NCBI RefSeq assembly: GCF_025143825.1
Contig: NZ_CP083560.1
Span: 62,001 to 126,000, forward strand
Direction: 5' to 3'
Length of the DNA: 64,000 bases
Origin: Sulfitobacter sp. S223
Lineage (GTDB): Bacteria > Pseudomonadota > Alphaproteobacteria > Rhodobacterales > Rhodobacteraceae
Made by a program: the position numbers and the translations under genes. Within the stretch, counting starts at the first letter, position 1. Every line of letters starts with the position of its first letter. Below, one piece after another: positions 1-8,649 of the stretch. The notes below the pieces were generated by a model that worked only from the letters and a program-made list of their open reading frames with translations, searched no databases and had not been told where the DNA came from.

Positions 1-150
1 GTCAAATCAGGTGAAATGCTGATGTTGATGGTTCATGCAGAAGAAGGCGGCATGAAGACTGGTGTGTTTGAATACACCTTGGGCGCAAAAGAAGACGGCC
101 CCATTCGCATGGACGACAAATTGGTGATGCAGGTCATCAAAGCAAACTAA
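1..150 (+). CDS. C-terminal fragment of an unknown protein
   Basis: The reading frame is open from the first base and ends with TAA, giving the last 49 residues of a protein whose start lies outside the window. The fragment is Met- and Lys-rich and has no motif I recognise. It is probably a small beta-rich domain, since short hydrophobic stretches alternate with charged turns. A strong terminator follows 34 bases after the stop, so it is the last gene of its transcript. No function is assigned. Confidence 0.6.
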   Translation, partial: VKSGEMLMLMVHAEEGGMKTGVFEYTLGAKEDGPIRMDDKLVMQVIKAN

Positions 151-184
151 TAGTTTCGGTAACGATTTCAGTAACGAGTAGTTG

Positions 185-212
185 GGCCCGGTCAGATATT
201 TCTGACCGGGCC
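185..212 (+). terminator. Rho-independent terminator
   Basis: A perfect 12-bp stem (185-196 pairing with 201-212) with a 4-base loop is followed on the plus strand by a T-rich run (TATTTTTATTT). It ends the transcript of the partial gene at 1-150. The minus-strand side has no T-run, so it is less likely to serve argG, whose stop codon lies 6 bases away. Confidence 0.9.
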
Positions 213-217
213 TATTT

Positions 218-1435
218 TTATTTCATCCGTTTATCGCGTGCTGCCAATAGTTTCAGGCGCAGCGCGTTAAGCTGGATAAAGCCTGCCGCATCTTTTTGAT
301 CATAGGCACCGGCGTCATCCTCGAAGGTCACATGCGCCTCTGAATAGAGGCTGAAGTCTGACCAGCGGCCCACGGTGCGCACATGGCCTTTGTAAAGCTT
401 CAGACGGACGGTGCCGGTGACGTGTGTTTGGCTCGCGTCGATGGCGGCTTGCAGCATCGTGCGCTCTGGTGAGAACCAGAAGCCGTTGTAAATCAACTCG
501 GCGTATTGTGGCATCAGCTGGTCCTTGAGGTGCATTGCACCGCGGTCCAGCGTGATTGATTCGATGGCGCGGTGTGCTTCCAGCAGCAGTGTGCCGCCGG
601 GCGTCTCATAGATACCGCGTGATTTCATGCCAACGAAACGGCCTTCAACCAGATCAAGACGGCCACAACCGTGCTTGCCACCCAGCTCGTTCAGTTTGGT
701 CAGCAGCTCGGCGGGTGAAAGCGCCACGCCATTCACGGAAACCGCGTCTCCGCGCTCAAACCCAACTTCGATATATTCTGGTTCGTTCGGCGCTTCTTCC
801 GGGCTGACGGTGCGTTGATAGACATACTCAGGTGCATCGACGGCAGGATCTTCCAGAACTTTGCCTTCGGAAGACGTGTGCAGAAGATTCGCATCGACAG
901 AGAAAGGTGCTTCGCCGCGCTTGTCCTTGGCAACGGGGATCTGGTTCTGTTCCGCAAATTCCAGCAGTTTGGTGCGGCTGCTCAGATCCCACTCACGCCA
1001 AGGTGCGATTACCTTGATGTTCGGGTCCAGCGCATATGCTGCGAGCTCAAAGCGAACTTGATCGTTGCCTTTGCCTGTCGCACCGTGGGCAACAGCGTCT
1101 GCGCCGGTTTCGTGAGCAATCTCGACCAACCGCTTGGAAATCAGCGGTCGCGCGATTGAGGTGCCCAGCAAATACAAACCTTCATACACGGCGTTGGCGC
1201 GGAACATGGGGAAGACGAAATCCCGCACAAACTCTTCGCGCACATCTTCGATGTAAATCTCGGACGCACCCATCATCTCGGCCTTGGCGCGGGCTGGCTC
1301 CAGCTCCTCGCCCTGACCCAGATCGGCGGTGAAGGTAACAACCTCGCAGCCATACTCGGTTTGTAGCCATTTGAGGATGATCGAGGTATCAAGCCCACCA
1401 GAGTAGGCGAGCACAACTTTCTTGGGCGCGGACAT
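218..1435 (-). CDS. argG: Argininosuccinate synthase
   Basis: Joins citrulline and aspartate using ATP to make argininosuccinate, the penultimate step of arginine synthesis in the cytoplasm. The N-terminus carries the family's PP-loop ATP site, AYSGGLDTS, at about residues 10-18, and the rest shows the usual citrulline and aspartate binding blocks (for example [14 protein letters not shown] near 115-130). At 405 residues the length is standard. It stands alone, transcribed away from ilvA across a 129-bp gap. argJ of the same pathway lies 28 kb away, so arginine genes are dispersed here. Confidence 0.97.
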   Translation of the reverse strand: MSAPKKVVLAYSGGLDTSIILKWLQTEYGCEVVTFTADLGQGEELEPARAKAEMMGASEIYIEDVREEFVRDFVFPMFRANAVYEGLYLLGTSIARPLISKRLVEIAHETGADAVAHGATGKGNDQVRFELAAYALDPNIKVIAPWREWDLSSRTKLLEFAEQNQIPVAKDKRGEAPFSVDANLLHTSSEGKVLEDPAVDAPEYVYQRTVSPEEAPNEPEYIEVGFERGDAVSVNGVALSPAELLTKLNELGGKHGCGRLDLVEGRFVGMKSRGIYETPGGTLLLEAHRAIESITLDRGAMHLKDQLMPQYAELIYNGFWFSPERTMLQAAIDASQTHVTGTVRLKLYKGHVRTVGRWSDFSLYSEAHVTFEDDAGAYDQKDAAGFIQLNALRLKLLAARDKRMK

Positions 1436-1564
1436 GATCTTTTCCTTTGTCGAGTTTCGCGGTTGGCGTAGCGGTTTTTGTGCCGCACGGCAAGGTAGAC
1501 GGGTTTATTGACGCTTCCGCAATAGACACCTATCGAAGACTATCGCAACAGAGGGCCGGAGCAT

Positions 1565-2797
1565 ATGAGCGAAGATTTCCAGATGGGCGCTATCGCAGCC
1601 ACCCGCGCCATGCGTGGCGTCTTTCCGCCAACCCCGCTTCTTAAGAACGAACATCTGTCAGAACGCTATGGCGCGGACATCTATCTGAAGCGTGAGGACC
1701 TGAGCCCTGTTCGGTCATATAAGCTTCGCGGCGCTTTCAATGCGATGCGAAAGCTGATCCCGGAACATCAGGTTTTTGTTTGCGCGTCTGCGGGCAATCA
1801 CGCACAGGGTGTTGCGTTCATGTGCAGCCATTTCGGTGTGCGCGGAGTGATTTTTATGCCAGTCACCACGCCCCAGCAAAAGATACAGAAGACCAAGATG
1901 TTCGGTGGCGCAAACATCGAAGTGCGTTTGGTTGGCGATTACTTTGACAAGACCTTAAGCGCGGCGCAGGAATTCTGCTTGAACGAGGGGGCCTATTTCC
2001 TTTCACCATTTGATGATGACAATGTTATTGAGGGGCAGGCATCAGTCGCCGTAGAAATTGAAGATCAGCTGGGACGCGTACCCGATCACATTATCTTGCC
2101 CGTTGGCGGCGGAGGCTTATCTGCCGGTACCCGCGCGTTTTTCGGAGATCGGTGCCGATATACTTATGTTGAGCCGCTTGGCGCGCCCAGTCTTGGCCGC
2201 GCATTGGAAGAGGGCAAGCCGGTTGATGTGTCCCCGATCAACAGCTTTGTAGACGGCGCGGCGGTGGCCAAGTTGGGGATGCGCACGTTTGAATGGCTCA
2301 AAGACGCACGCCGCGAAGATGTTGTGCATTTATCCGAAGACCGCATTTGCGTCAGTATCATCGAAATGCTGAATGTTGAGGGCATCGTTCTTGAACCTGC
2401 CGGCGCGCTGAGCATTGAAGCGCTGGGCGAGGTGGCTGATCAGATTAAGGGAAAAACCGTGGTCTGCGTGACCTCTGGCGGGAACTTTGATTTTGAACGG
2501 CTACCCGAAGTAAAAGAGCGCGCGCAGCGCTACTCGGGGCTTAAGAAATACTTCATCTTGAGGATGCCACAGCGTCCTGGCGCTCTGAAAGAGTTCCTGA
2601 ATATCCTTGGCCCGGATGATGACATTTGTCGGTTCGAATACCTTAAAAAATCTGCCCGCAACTTTGGCTCTGTGTTGATCGGGATCGAAACGCCCAGCCC
2701 TGATGCCTTCCCGCGGTTCTTGGCGCAGCTTGATGACGCAGGGTTCACCTATACAGATATCACCAATGATGAAACGCTTGCCCAATTCGTGATCTAG
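1565..2797 (+). CDS. ilvA: Threonine dehydratase (threonine ammonia-lyase)
   Basis: PLP enzyme that deaminates threonine to 2-oxobutyrate, the first committed step to isoleucine. The PLP lysine is Lys53 in RSYKLRGAF, and the phosphate-binding glycine loop PVGGGGLSAG lies near residue 180. A single C-terminal ACT-like regulatory domain (from about 325, beginning YFILRMPQRPG) makes this the short, roughly 410-residue form rather than the 510-residue two-ACT enterobacterial type. The ACT domain suggests isoleucine feedback. An SDR gene follows after 10 bases and is probably cotranscribed. Confidence 0.93.
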   Translation: MSEDFQMGAIAATRAMRGVFPPTPLLKNEHLSERYGADIYLKREDLSPVRSYKLRGAFNAMRKLIPEHQVFVCASAGNHAQGVAFMCSHFGVRGVIFMPVTTPQQKIQKTKMFGGANIEVRLVGDYFDKTLSAAQEFCLNEGAYFLSPFDDDNVIEGQASVAVEIEDQLGRVPDHIILPVGGGGLSAGTRAFFGDRCRYTYVEPLGAPSLGRALEEGKPVDVSPINSFVDGAAVAKLGMRTFEWLKDARREDVVHLSEDRICVSIIEMLNVEGIVLEPAGALSIEALGEVADQIKGKTVVCVTSGGNFDFERLPEVKERAQRYSGLKKYFILRMPQRPGALKEFLNILGPDDDICRFEYLKKSARNFGSVLIGIETPSPDAFPRFLAQLDDAGFTYTDITNDETLAQFVI

Positions 2798-2807
2798 GGA
2801 GGCGTTT

Positions 2808-3614
2808 GTGGATATTTCAGATAAGTCTATTGTAATCACCGGTGGGGCCAGCGGTATCGGAGCCGCTCTTGCACGGCAGGCAGCGAAGGCGGGTGCAAAG
2901 GTTTGCATTGCCGACCTGAACCTTGAGGCAGGTAAACAGCTTGCTGATGAGATCGGTGGAATTGCTGTTGCCTGTGATGTGACGAAAGAAGAGCAGATCA
3001 TTGCAGCAATCGAAGCCGCAGAAGCTGCTCATGGACCGGTAGATGTGTTTGTTTCTAACGCCGGTCTTGGACGCGGTGATCCGTCTCATGCAGCATCAGC
3101 ACCCGATGCGGATTGGATGTTGAATTGGAATGTACACGTGATGGCCCATGTCTGGGCGGCGCGTGCTTTGTTGCCAGCGATGATTGCGCGTGGCTCTGGA
3201 TATTTTGTGAATATCGCTTCTGCTGCGGGTCTTTTGAACCAGATCGGTGATGCGGCCTATTCCGCAACCAAACATGCCGCCGTCAGCTTTGCTGAATCCT
3301 TGTTGATCTCACATGGTGAGGAGGGGATCGGAGTTTCTGTCGTGTGTCCGCAATATGTGGCAACGCCGCTGTTGGGTTTGGGTGACGGTGACGCTCAAGG
3401 CAATCTTCTGTCCGCGGATGACGTTGCCCGCTCCGTCTGGCAAGGGGTGACCGATGGTACTTTTGTGATTATGCCGCACCCGGATGTCGCAAAATACAAT
3501 GCGCTGCGTGGGGCTGATCCATCGCGCTGGATTAAGGGTATGCAGATGCTGCGTGCCAAAGCGATGTCAGAGCATGGTGGCATCAGCGTGTCAGAGTTCT
3601 ATAAACTCCTTTAA
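2808..3614 (+). CDS. Short-chain dehydrogenase/reductase
   Basis: NAD(P)-dependent oxidoreductase of the classical SDR family. The cofactor motif TGGASGIG is at about residues 12-19, NAG at about 85-87, and the catalytic Ser plus YSATK at about 137 and 150-154. The GTG start is chosen because GGGAGG sits just upstream, immediately after the ilvA stop. The substrate cannot be read from sequence. Cotranscription with ilvA is likely but does not prove a link to branched-chain amino acids. Its TAA stop shares the palindrome TTAA with the stop of the convergent HPt gene. Confidence 0.85.
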   Translation: MDISDKSIVITGGASGIGAALARQAAKAGAKVCIADLNLEAGKQLADEIGGIAVACDVTKEEQIIAAIEAAEAAHGPVDVFVSNAGLGRGDPSHAASAPDADWMLNWNVHVMAHVWAARALLPAMIARGSGYFVNIASAAGLLNQIGDAAYSATKHAAVSFAESLLISHGEEGIGVSVVCPQYVATPLLGLGDGDAQGNLLSADDVARSVWQGVTDGTFVIMPHPDVAKYNALRGADPSRWIKGMQMLRAKAMSEHGGISVSEFYKLL

Positions 3615-3943
3615 CAGGTCACAACGCTTTCGAGCCCTGACAGGAAAATGTCCCTGCTATCTTCGTAGCATTGCAGGATAGGCTCCACATCAATTTCCTG
3701 CGCGCGACCATCGTTCGCCGCAGTTTCCCCCTTTTGGCACATTTCTGCAAAGTCGCGGAACCCGAGGTTGAGCGCGCTTCCCTTGAGCGCGTGCAAATCT
3801 GCGCCCAGCGTTTCTAGTTGGGGCGCGGTGCGCAGACGGTCAATCATGAGGCCGACCTCAGCAATAAAGATATCTACGACCTCTGGAAAATCCTCTTTTC
3901 CGATTTCGTCGCGCAAGGTTTTGATCCGATCCCAATCGATCAT
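3611..3943 (-). CDS. HPt domain protein (histidine phosphotransfer)
   Basis: A single-domain histidine phosphotransfer protein of 110 residues. The phospho-accepting histidine is in LHALKGSALNLG, the HPt signature, within an otherwise all-helical sequence. The internal ATG at 3943 is preferred because GGAG lies 6 bases upstream; a frame extending 7 codons further lacks such a site. It diverges from a receiver-PP2C phosphatase 135 bp away, whose receiver is an obvious partner by position only. The true kinase is not in the window. Confidence 0.85.
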   Translation of the reverse strand: MIDWDRIKTLRDEIGKEDFPEVVDIFIAEVGLMIDRLRTAPQLETLGADLHALKGSALNLGFRDFAEMCQKGETAANDGRAQEIDVEPILQCYEDSRDIFLSGLESVVTC

Positions 3944-4078
3944 GGCGGTCTCCAGCAATTGCATGCCGTATATTCTGAAACTCTTAATAGCGAATGACCG
4001 CGGATAGGAATGCGTAGCTTTACCGCCTGTTAATACGGGACGGATATAGCTGTTCGTGAATGTATTTTGTGAGGCGTT

Positions 4079-5359
4079 ATGCCCTCGGACCTGTCAAATA
4101 ATTTGGATTTTTCGGCTTCTAAACGTGGCGGGGCGATTCAGTACGTCCTTGTTGTGGATGATAGTAAGCTTCAGCGCAAACTTCTGACGCTGGCACTGAG
4201 TCGGTGGGGTTTTGACGTGTCTGAGGCGGCGAGCGGCGCCGAAGCGTTAGAGATGGCCTCACTTCAGCGACCGGATCTGGTTCTTAGTGACTGGATGATG
4301 CCGGGCATGTCAGGTCTGGAATTGTGTCGTCGGTTCAGGGCGACCGAGGGGGAGGAATACAGCTATTTCATCCTGTTGACCTCAAAAAGCGAGAAGGATG
4401 AAATCGCGAGGGGCCTTGATAGTGGTGCAGATGATTTCCTAACGAAACCTGTAGACAATAATGAATTGCTTGCGCGCATCACAGCGGGAGAGCGCCTGAT
4501 TGAAATGCAACGCTCTATGGCGCAATCCAACCGCGCCCTTAGTGAAACTTTGACGGAGCTGCAGCGCGTTTATGACCACATCGACAGCGACCTTCAGGAG
4601 GCAAAGAAACTTCAACAATCTTTGGTGAAAGAGCGGTTTCGCGCCCTTCCGGTTGGGGACCTTTCTTTGATGTTAAGGTCTTCTGGGCATGTGGGCGGGG
4701 ATTTGGTTGGTTTTTTCGAAGCTGGTGCCAACCATATCGGTCTTTACGCACTTGACGTGTCAGGTCACGGCATCAGTTCGGCGCTCATGACTGCGCGGCT
4801 GGCGGGCTATCTCTCTAGTGCGGCACCGGATCAGAATGTTGCCTTGCGCAAGGATGTCGACGGTCTGTTTGTGCCACGACCACCTGATGAAGTTGTTGCA
4901 GACTTGAATAATCTGGTCCTCGACGAGATGGAGACAGAGCACTATTTCACCCTGCTGCTTGCTTTTGTCGATTTGGAAACCGGGCATATGGTCCTGTCAC
5001 AAGCCGGGCATCCACACCCCGCAGTACAGCGTACCGATGGTAGGATCGAACAGCTAGGCCCAGGCGGTTTTCCTGTTGGCCTACTCTCCGGTGTTCGATT
5101 TGAACGGTTTGAACTGACGCTTGAGCGTGGTGATCGTATCTTGATCTTGTCGGACGGAGTTACTGAATGCCCCGGCCCTGACAACGGCATGCTTGGCGAA
5201 GAGGGGCTTACCGACCTGATGAAGGAGTTGGCTGCGATCAACGGCCCTGCATTTCTTGAGGCTTTGATCTGGAAATTAACAGAGTTTAACGGATCAGAGG
5301 ATTTTCCAGACGATGTGTCGGCGATCTTATTTGAATATCACGGCCTGCCGGAAACATAA
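4079..5359 (+). CDS. Response regulator with PP2C/SpoIIE phosphatase output (RbaY/RsbU-like)
   Basis: An N-terminal receiver (about residues 22-137) has the acidic pair DD27-28, phospho-acceptor Asp71, Thr101 and Lys123. A helical, coiled-coil-prone linker (about 140-185) leads to a PP2C-type serine phosphatase (about 200-425) with GGD (206-208), DVSGHG (226-231), SDGV and a final DDVS metal site. Such proteins dephosphorylate an anti-sigma antagonist in partner-switching control of general stress. In Rhodobacter capsulatus, RbaY has this architecture and acts with RbaV/RbaW; orthology is inferred. No anti-sigma gene is nearby, but an HPt gene diverges from it. Confidence 0.88.
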   Translation: MPSDLSNNLDFSASKRGGAIQYVLVVDDSKLQRKLLTLALSRWGFDVSEAASGAEALEMASLQRPDLVLSDWMMPGMSGLELCRRFRATEGEEYSYFILLTSKSEKDEIARGLDSGADDFLTKPVDNNELLARITAGERLIEMQRSMAQSNRALSETLTELQRVYDHIDSDLQEAKKLQQSLVKERFRALPVGDLSLMLRSSGHVGGDLVGFFEAGANHIGLYALDVSGHGISSALMTARLAGYLSSAAPDQNVALRKDVDGLFVPRPPDEVVADLNNLVLDEMETEHYFTLLLAFVDLETGHMVLSQAGHPHPAVQRTDGRIEQLGPGGFPVGLLSGVRFERFELTLERGDRILILSDGVTECPGPDNGMLGEEGLTDLMKELAAINGPAFLEALIWKLTEFNGSEDFPDDVSAILFEYHGLPET

Positions 5360-5784
5360 TTCGCCAGAAACATCCTGTCACCGTCATTTCCCAATGCGGC
5401 GATAGCATCGTCAGCATCAAGGATCAGTGTTTCATGGTAGGGCTCTGATGGTGCATGAAGCTTGCGAACGGGACGGGCCACATATACGTGGCATATCTTT
5501 TCGGCCCATAGATCATAATCGGGCATGAAGACAAAACGACGGAATGCTCCGAGGCGCAGGGGCTGCGAAATGGACCAGCCAATTTCCTCTCGGACCTCAC
5601 GATAGAGTGCCTGCAGGGGGCTTTCACCAGGATCAATCCCGCCACCAGGAAGCTGAATGTCGATGTTGCGCTGGGTTTCAGCCGTCAGCAAGAAGCGACG
5701 TCCGATCGGCAGAATCGCATATGCACCAGGGCGCAAAGTATAGTTCTTACTGCGGTCTGGCACCTCTCCCACACGTTTGATCAT
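5338..5784 (-). CDS. Nudix hydrolase
   Basis: A 148-residue Nudix protein. The Nudix box runs from GGGIDPGES to REVREEIGW, with the full G-x5-E-x7-RE-x2-EE-x-G spacing. These enzymes hydrolyse nucleoside diphosphates linked to another group; the substrate is not predictable here. The start is one of two tandem ATGs: AGGGGG ends 5 bases before the ATG at 5784. A much longer open frame upstream overlaps the hslO gene on the other strand and has no Nudix character. The 3' end overlaps the convergent PP2C gene by 22 bp. Confidence 0.82.
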   Translation of the reverse strand: MIKRVGEVPDRSKNYTLRPGAYAILPIGRRFLLTAETQRNIDIQLPGGGIDPGESPLQALYREVREEIGWSISQPLRLGAFRRFVFMPDYDLWAEKICHVYVARPVRKLHAPSEPYHETLILDADDAIAALGNDGDRMFLANYVSGRP

Positions 5785-5864
5785 CATCGCCCCCTTTTTG
5801 TCGCGGCTTGTCCGTCCTACATAGACACGGTATGCCAAGCGCTTCGCGGTAAGGATAGACGAAA

Positions 5865-6845
5865 ATGACAAATGCAAACAGCATCGGGTGGGACGATACG
5901 GTCCTGCCTTTCCAGCTCGACAACTCAGATATTCGCGGTCGGATTGCGCGTCTTGATACGGCCTTGGCCGGCATCCTGAAGCAGCATAACTATCCCCCGC
6001 AGGTCGAAGCGTTGGTTGCCGAGATGGCTTTGCTGGCCTCACTCATTGGCCAAACGATGAAGCTGCGCTGGAAGCTCCAGTTGCAGGTGCAGTCAAAAGG
6101 TCCGGTGCGGATGATCGCGACTGATTACTATGGACCCGAATTTGATGGCGGGCCTGCGCGAATCCGTGCTTACGCCAGCTATGACGAAGATCGCCTGACA
6201 GATGGTGCTCCGATCGAGCAGATCGGGGAAGGTTACTTTGCTGTGATGATTGACCAAGGTAAGGGCATGACACCTTATCAAGGGATCGCGCCGCTATCCT
6301 CTGAAAGTCTGTCGAAATCTGCCGAGGGATATTTTGCACAGTCGGAACAGTTGCCTACACGGTTCGAGCTGAGCTTTGGAAAATCAACGACAGCCGATGC
6401 GCCAGAGCACTGGCGTGCTGGTGGGGTGATGCTGCAACATATGCCGAAAGCTTCACCTTTTGCTGCAAAGGCAGAGGGTGTCGGTGAAATCATGCAGCCA
6501 ACTGATCTGTTGGAAGATGATGAAAAAGAGAATTGGAATCGTGTGAACATCCTGCTTGATACGGTGGATGATCTGGAGTTGATTGGCCCTTCACTTGAGC
6601 CGTCAGATGTCTTGCTGCGCCTGTTCCATGAGGAGCTTCCACGTGTGTTCGACAAGCAGCGCGTGCATTTTGGCTGTACGTGTTCCGAAGAGCGTGTGCG
6701 TCAAAGCCTGTCAATTTACTCGGCCCAAGACATCGAGACCATGACAACCGATGATGGCCGCGTCACTGCCGATTGTCAGTTCTGCGGCGCGCATTACGAT
6801 ATGGATCCGGTGACAGTAGGCTTTGAAGCTGAAAAAGATGCGTAG
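5865..6845 (+). CDS. hslO: Hsp33 redox-regulated chaperone
   Basis: Cytoplasmic holdase activated by oxidation. The N-terminal domain has the family's substrate-binding fold. The C-terminal redox switch holds the zinc ligands as CTCSEER (CxC, about residue 270) and CQFC (CxxC, about 304-307), all four cysteines present. At 326 residues it is slightly longer than the E. coli protein. The CoA-type Nudix gene overlaps its 3' end, so hslO, Nudix and cca read as one transcript. Confidence 0.93.
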   Translation: MTNANSIGWDDTVLPFQLDNSDIRGRIARLDTALAGILKQHNYPPQVEALVAEMALLASLIGQTMKLRWKLQLQVQSKGPVRMIATDYYGPEFDGGPARIRAYASYDEDRLTDGAPIEQIGEGYFAVMIDQGKGMTPYQGIAPLSSESLSKSAEGYFAQSEQLPTRFELSFGKSTTADAPEHWRAGGVMLQHMPKASPFAAKAEGVGEIMQPTDLLEDDEKENWNRVNILLDTVDDLELIGPSLEPSDVLLRLFHEELPRVFDKQRVHFGCTCSEERVRQSLSIYSAQDIETMTTDDGRVTADCQFCGAHYDMDPVTVGFEAEKDA

Positions 6846-7434
6846 CACGCTTGATCATTTTCGGGAGGCGCTGACGCAAACAGGCGTCGGCTCCTCCGAT
6901 TTTGACCTTAATCCTGATACTGTTTTACCCGCGGGCCGGGTTCTGCGCCCTGCGGGAGTTCTGGCGCCGATCATTGAAACTGATCGCGGGCTTGGCCTTT
7001 TGCTGACCAAGCGTTCTGCCGCGCTCAAACATCATCCGGGTCAAATCGCCTTTCCGGGCGGAAAACAGGACAAGGGCGATGTAGATGTGATAGCGGCTGC
7101 GCTGCGCGAGGCGCACGAAGAAATCGGCCTGCCACCGGATCACGTCGAAGTATTGGGTACGCTGCCGTCCCATGAAACGGTCACCAGCTTTGATGTCACG
7201 CCTGTGATCGGCTTTGTGCATAGACCTTTCAACATCCTTCCTGAACCAGGTGAGGTGGATGAGGTGTTTACAGTACCGCTTGACCATGTGCTGAACCGAG
7301 ACAACTATTTGGTCCAATCACGCCGTTGGCGTGGGCAGATGCGCCACTATTTCGTGGTGCCTTTCGGACCCTATTACATCTGGGGCGCAACTGCGCGTAT
7401 GCTGCGCGCATGGAGCGAGATTATACAAAAATAG
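6838..7434 (+). CDS. Nudix hydrolase, CoA pyrophosphatase type (NudL-like)
   Basis: The Nudix box (GGKQDKGDVD to REAHEEIGL) is preceded by LLLTKRSAALKHHPGQIAFPGG, which matches the CoA-diphosphatase subgroup signature (LLTxR...HxGQxxFPGG). The family cleaves CoA to phosphopantetheine and 3',5'-ADP. The ATG at 6838 is used; an in-frame TTG 15 bases upstream is possible. The start overlaps the end of hslO by 8 bp and the end overlaps cca, which indicates translational coupling. Confidence 0.85.
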   Translation: MRSTLDHFREALTQTGVGSSDFDLNPDTVLPAGRVLRPAGVLAPIIETDRGLGLLLTKRSAALKHHPGQIAFPGGKQDKGDVDVIAAALREAHEEIGLPPDHVEVLGTLPSHETVTSFDVTPVIGFVHRPFNILPEPGEVDEVFTVPLDHVLNRDNYLVQSRRWRGQMRHYFVVPFGPYYIWGATARMLRAWSEIIQK

Positions 7435-8594
7435 CACCCGAAGACGCGCCGTGGCTGACGTCTGTTTCAGCGCGCGCTGTGTGTGACGCCATAGCGGCTG
7501 GCGGTCATCAGATTTTTTACGTTGGCGGTTGTGTGCGTAATGCGCTTTTGGGTGTTCCCGTAAGCGATTTGGATATGGCCACCAGTGCCACACCTCAACA
7601 AGTGATAGAATTGGCTTCTGATGCCGGTCTCAAACCTGTCCCGACTGGTATTGACCACGGAACAATTACGGTTGTGTCCGGTGGCGTGGGGTATGAGGTT
7701 ACGACGTTTCGACGTGACGTTGAAACAGACGGCCGACGGGCCGTAGTCGCCTTTTCGACTGATATTTTGGACGACGCCCGCCGCCGTGATTTTACAATGA
7801 ACGCGCTTTATGCGGATGCGCAGGGAAACGTGATTGATCCGCTTGGCGGATTGGATGATCTGCGCGCGCGACGTGTGCGATTTATTGAAGACGCGAACCG
7901 CCGGATCGAAGAAGACTATCTGCGTATCCTGCGATATTTCCGGTTCCACGCATGGTATGGAGATACCTCCAATGGTCTGGAGCCTGAAGCACTGGCTGCG
8001 ATAGGCTCTAATATCCAAGGTTTAGAGACACTATCAGCAGAGCGTGTCGGCGCCGAAATGAAAAAGCTTTTGGCGGCGGATGACCCATCTACGGCTTTAG
8101 CTGCAATGGCTCAAACCAATGTGTTAGGGACTGTATTGCCGGGTGCGGACATCCGGTTCGCCCTTCTTGTGATCCACGGAGCAGAGATGCTTGGCCTGTC
8201 GCCTGATTGGCTCGGGCGGCTTGTCTCCCTTGGCGGCGAAAGGGTGCCGGAACGATTGCGGCTCAGTAAAGCGGATCAAAGGCGTTATGAGACGATCCAA
8301 ACCGCGGCGTTTGAGGGTGGATCGCTCGTGGCAGTGGCATTCGACTATGACTCTGACCTTGCCATTCAGGCGTATCTGATCCGCTCTGCCATCGCAGAAT
8401 CTGTGCCTGAGCTTGCTGTGATCGCAGAACTGAGGTCGGCTGCGCAGCAGGTCTTTCCTGTTAGCGCCGGTGACCTCATGCCTGAATACACAGGGGCGGA
8501 CCTTGGCGCGCGGTTGGCGCAGTTGAAAGCTGCTTGGATTGCGTCAGGTTTTGTGTTGGGAAAAGAGGCATTGATCGCGCTGCCCGCACCGTGA
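7410..8594 (+). CDS. cca: CCA tRNA nucleotidyltransferase / poly(A) polymerase family
   Basis: Adds or repairs the 3' CCA end of tRNAs. Visible class II motifs include GGCVRNALLG, the catalytic DLDMAT (metal-binding DxD), RRDFTMNAL, and RRIEEDYLRILRYFRF for nucleotide recognition. At 394 residues it is the short alphaproteobacterial form, with no C-terminal HD domain evident. The ATG at 7410 overlaps the preceding Nudix gene by 25 bp. An upstream start in the same frame would bury 28 more codons in that gene and lacks homology-like sequence. Confidence 0.92.
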   Translation: MERDYTKIAPEDAPWLTSVSARAVCDAIAAGGHQIFYVGGCVRNALLGVPVSDLDMATSATPQQVIELASDAGLKPVPTGIDHGTITVVSGGVGYEVTTFRRDVETDGRRAVVAFSTDILDDARRRDFTMNALYADAQGNVIDPLGGLDDLRARRVRFIEDANRRIEEDYLRILRYFRFHAWYGDTSNGLEPEALAAIGSNIQGLETLSAERVGAEMKKLLAADDPSTALAAMAQTNVLGTVLPGADIRFALLVIHGAEMLGLSPDWLGRLVSLGGERVPERLRLSKADQRRYETIQTAAFEGGSLVAVAFDYDSDLAIQAYLIRSAIAESVPELAVIAELRSAAQQVFPVSAGDLMPEYTGADLGARLAQLKAAWIASGFVLGKEALIALPAP

Positions 8595-8649
8595 TGCCCG
8601 GATCCCCGGACCTAAGATCGCAATGAAACCGGCAAAAAAGGCGACCGCT

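Noticed and set aside
5785..6042. N-terminal extension of the minus-strand Nudix gene
   Set aside because: It runs antisense through the start of hslO and is Arg/Pro/Ser-rich without family similarity, while a good ribosome site lies before 5784.
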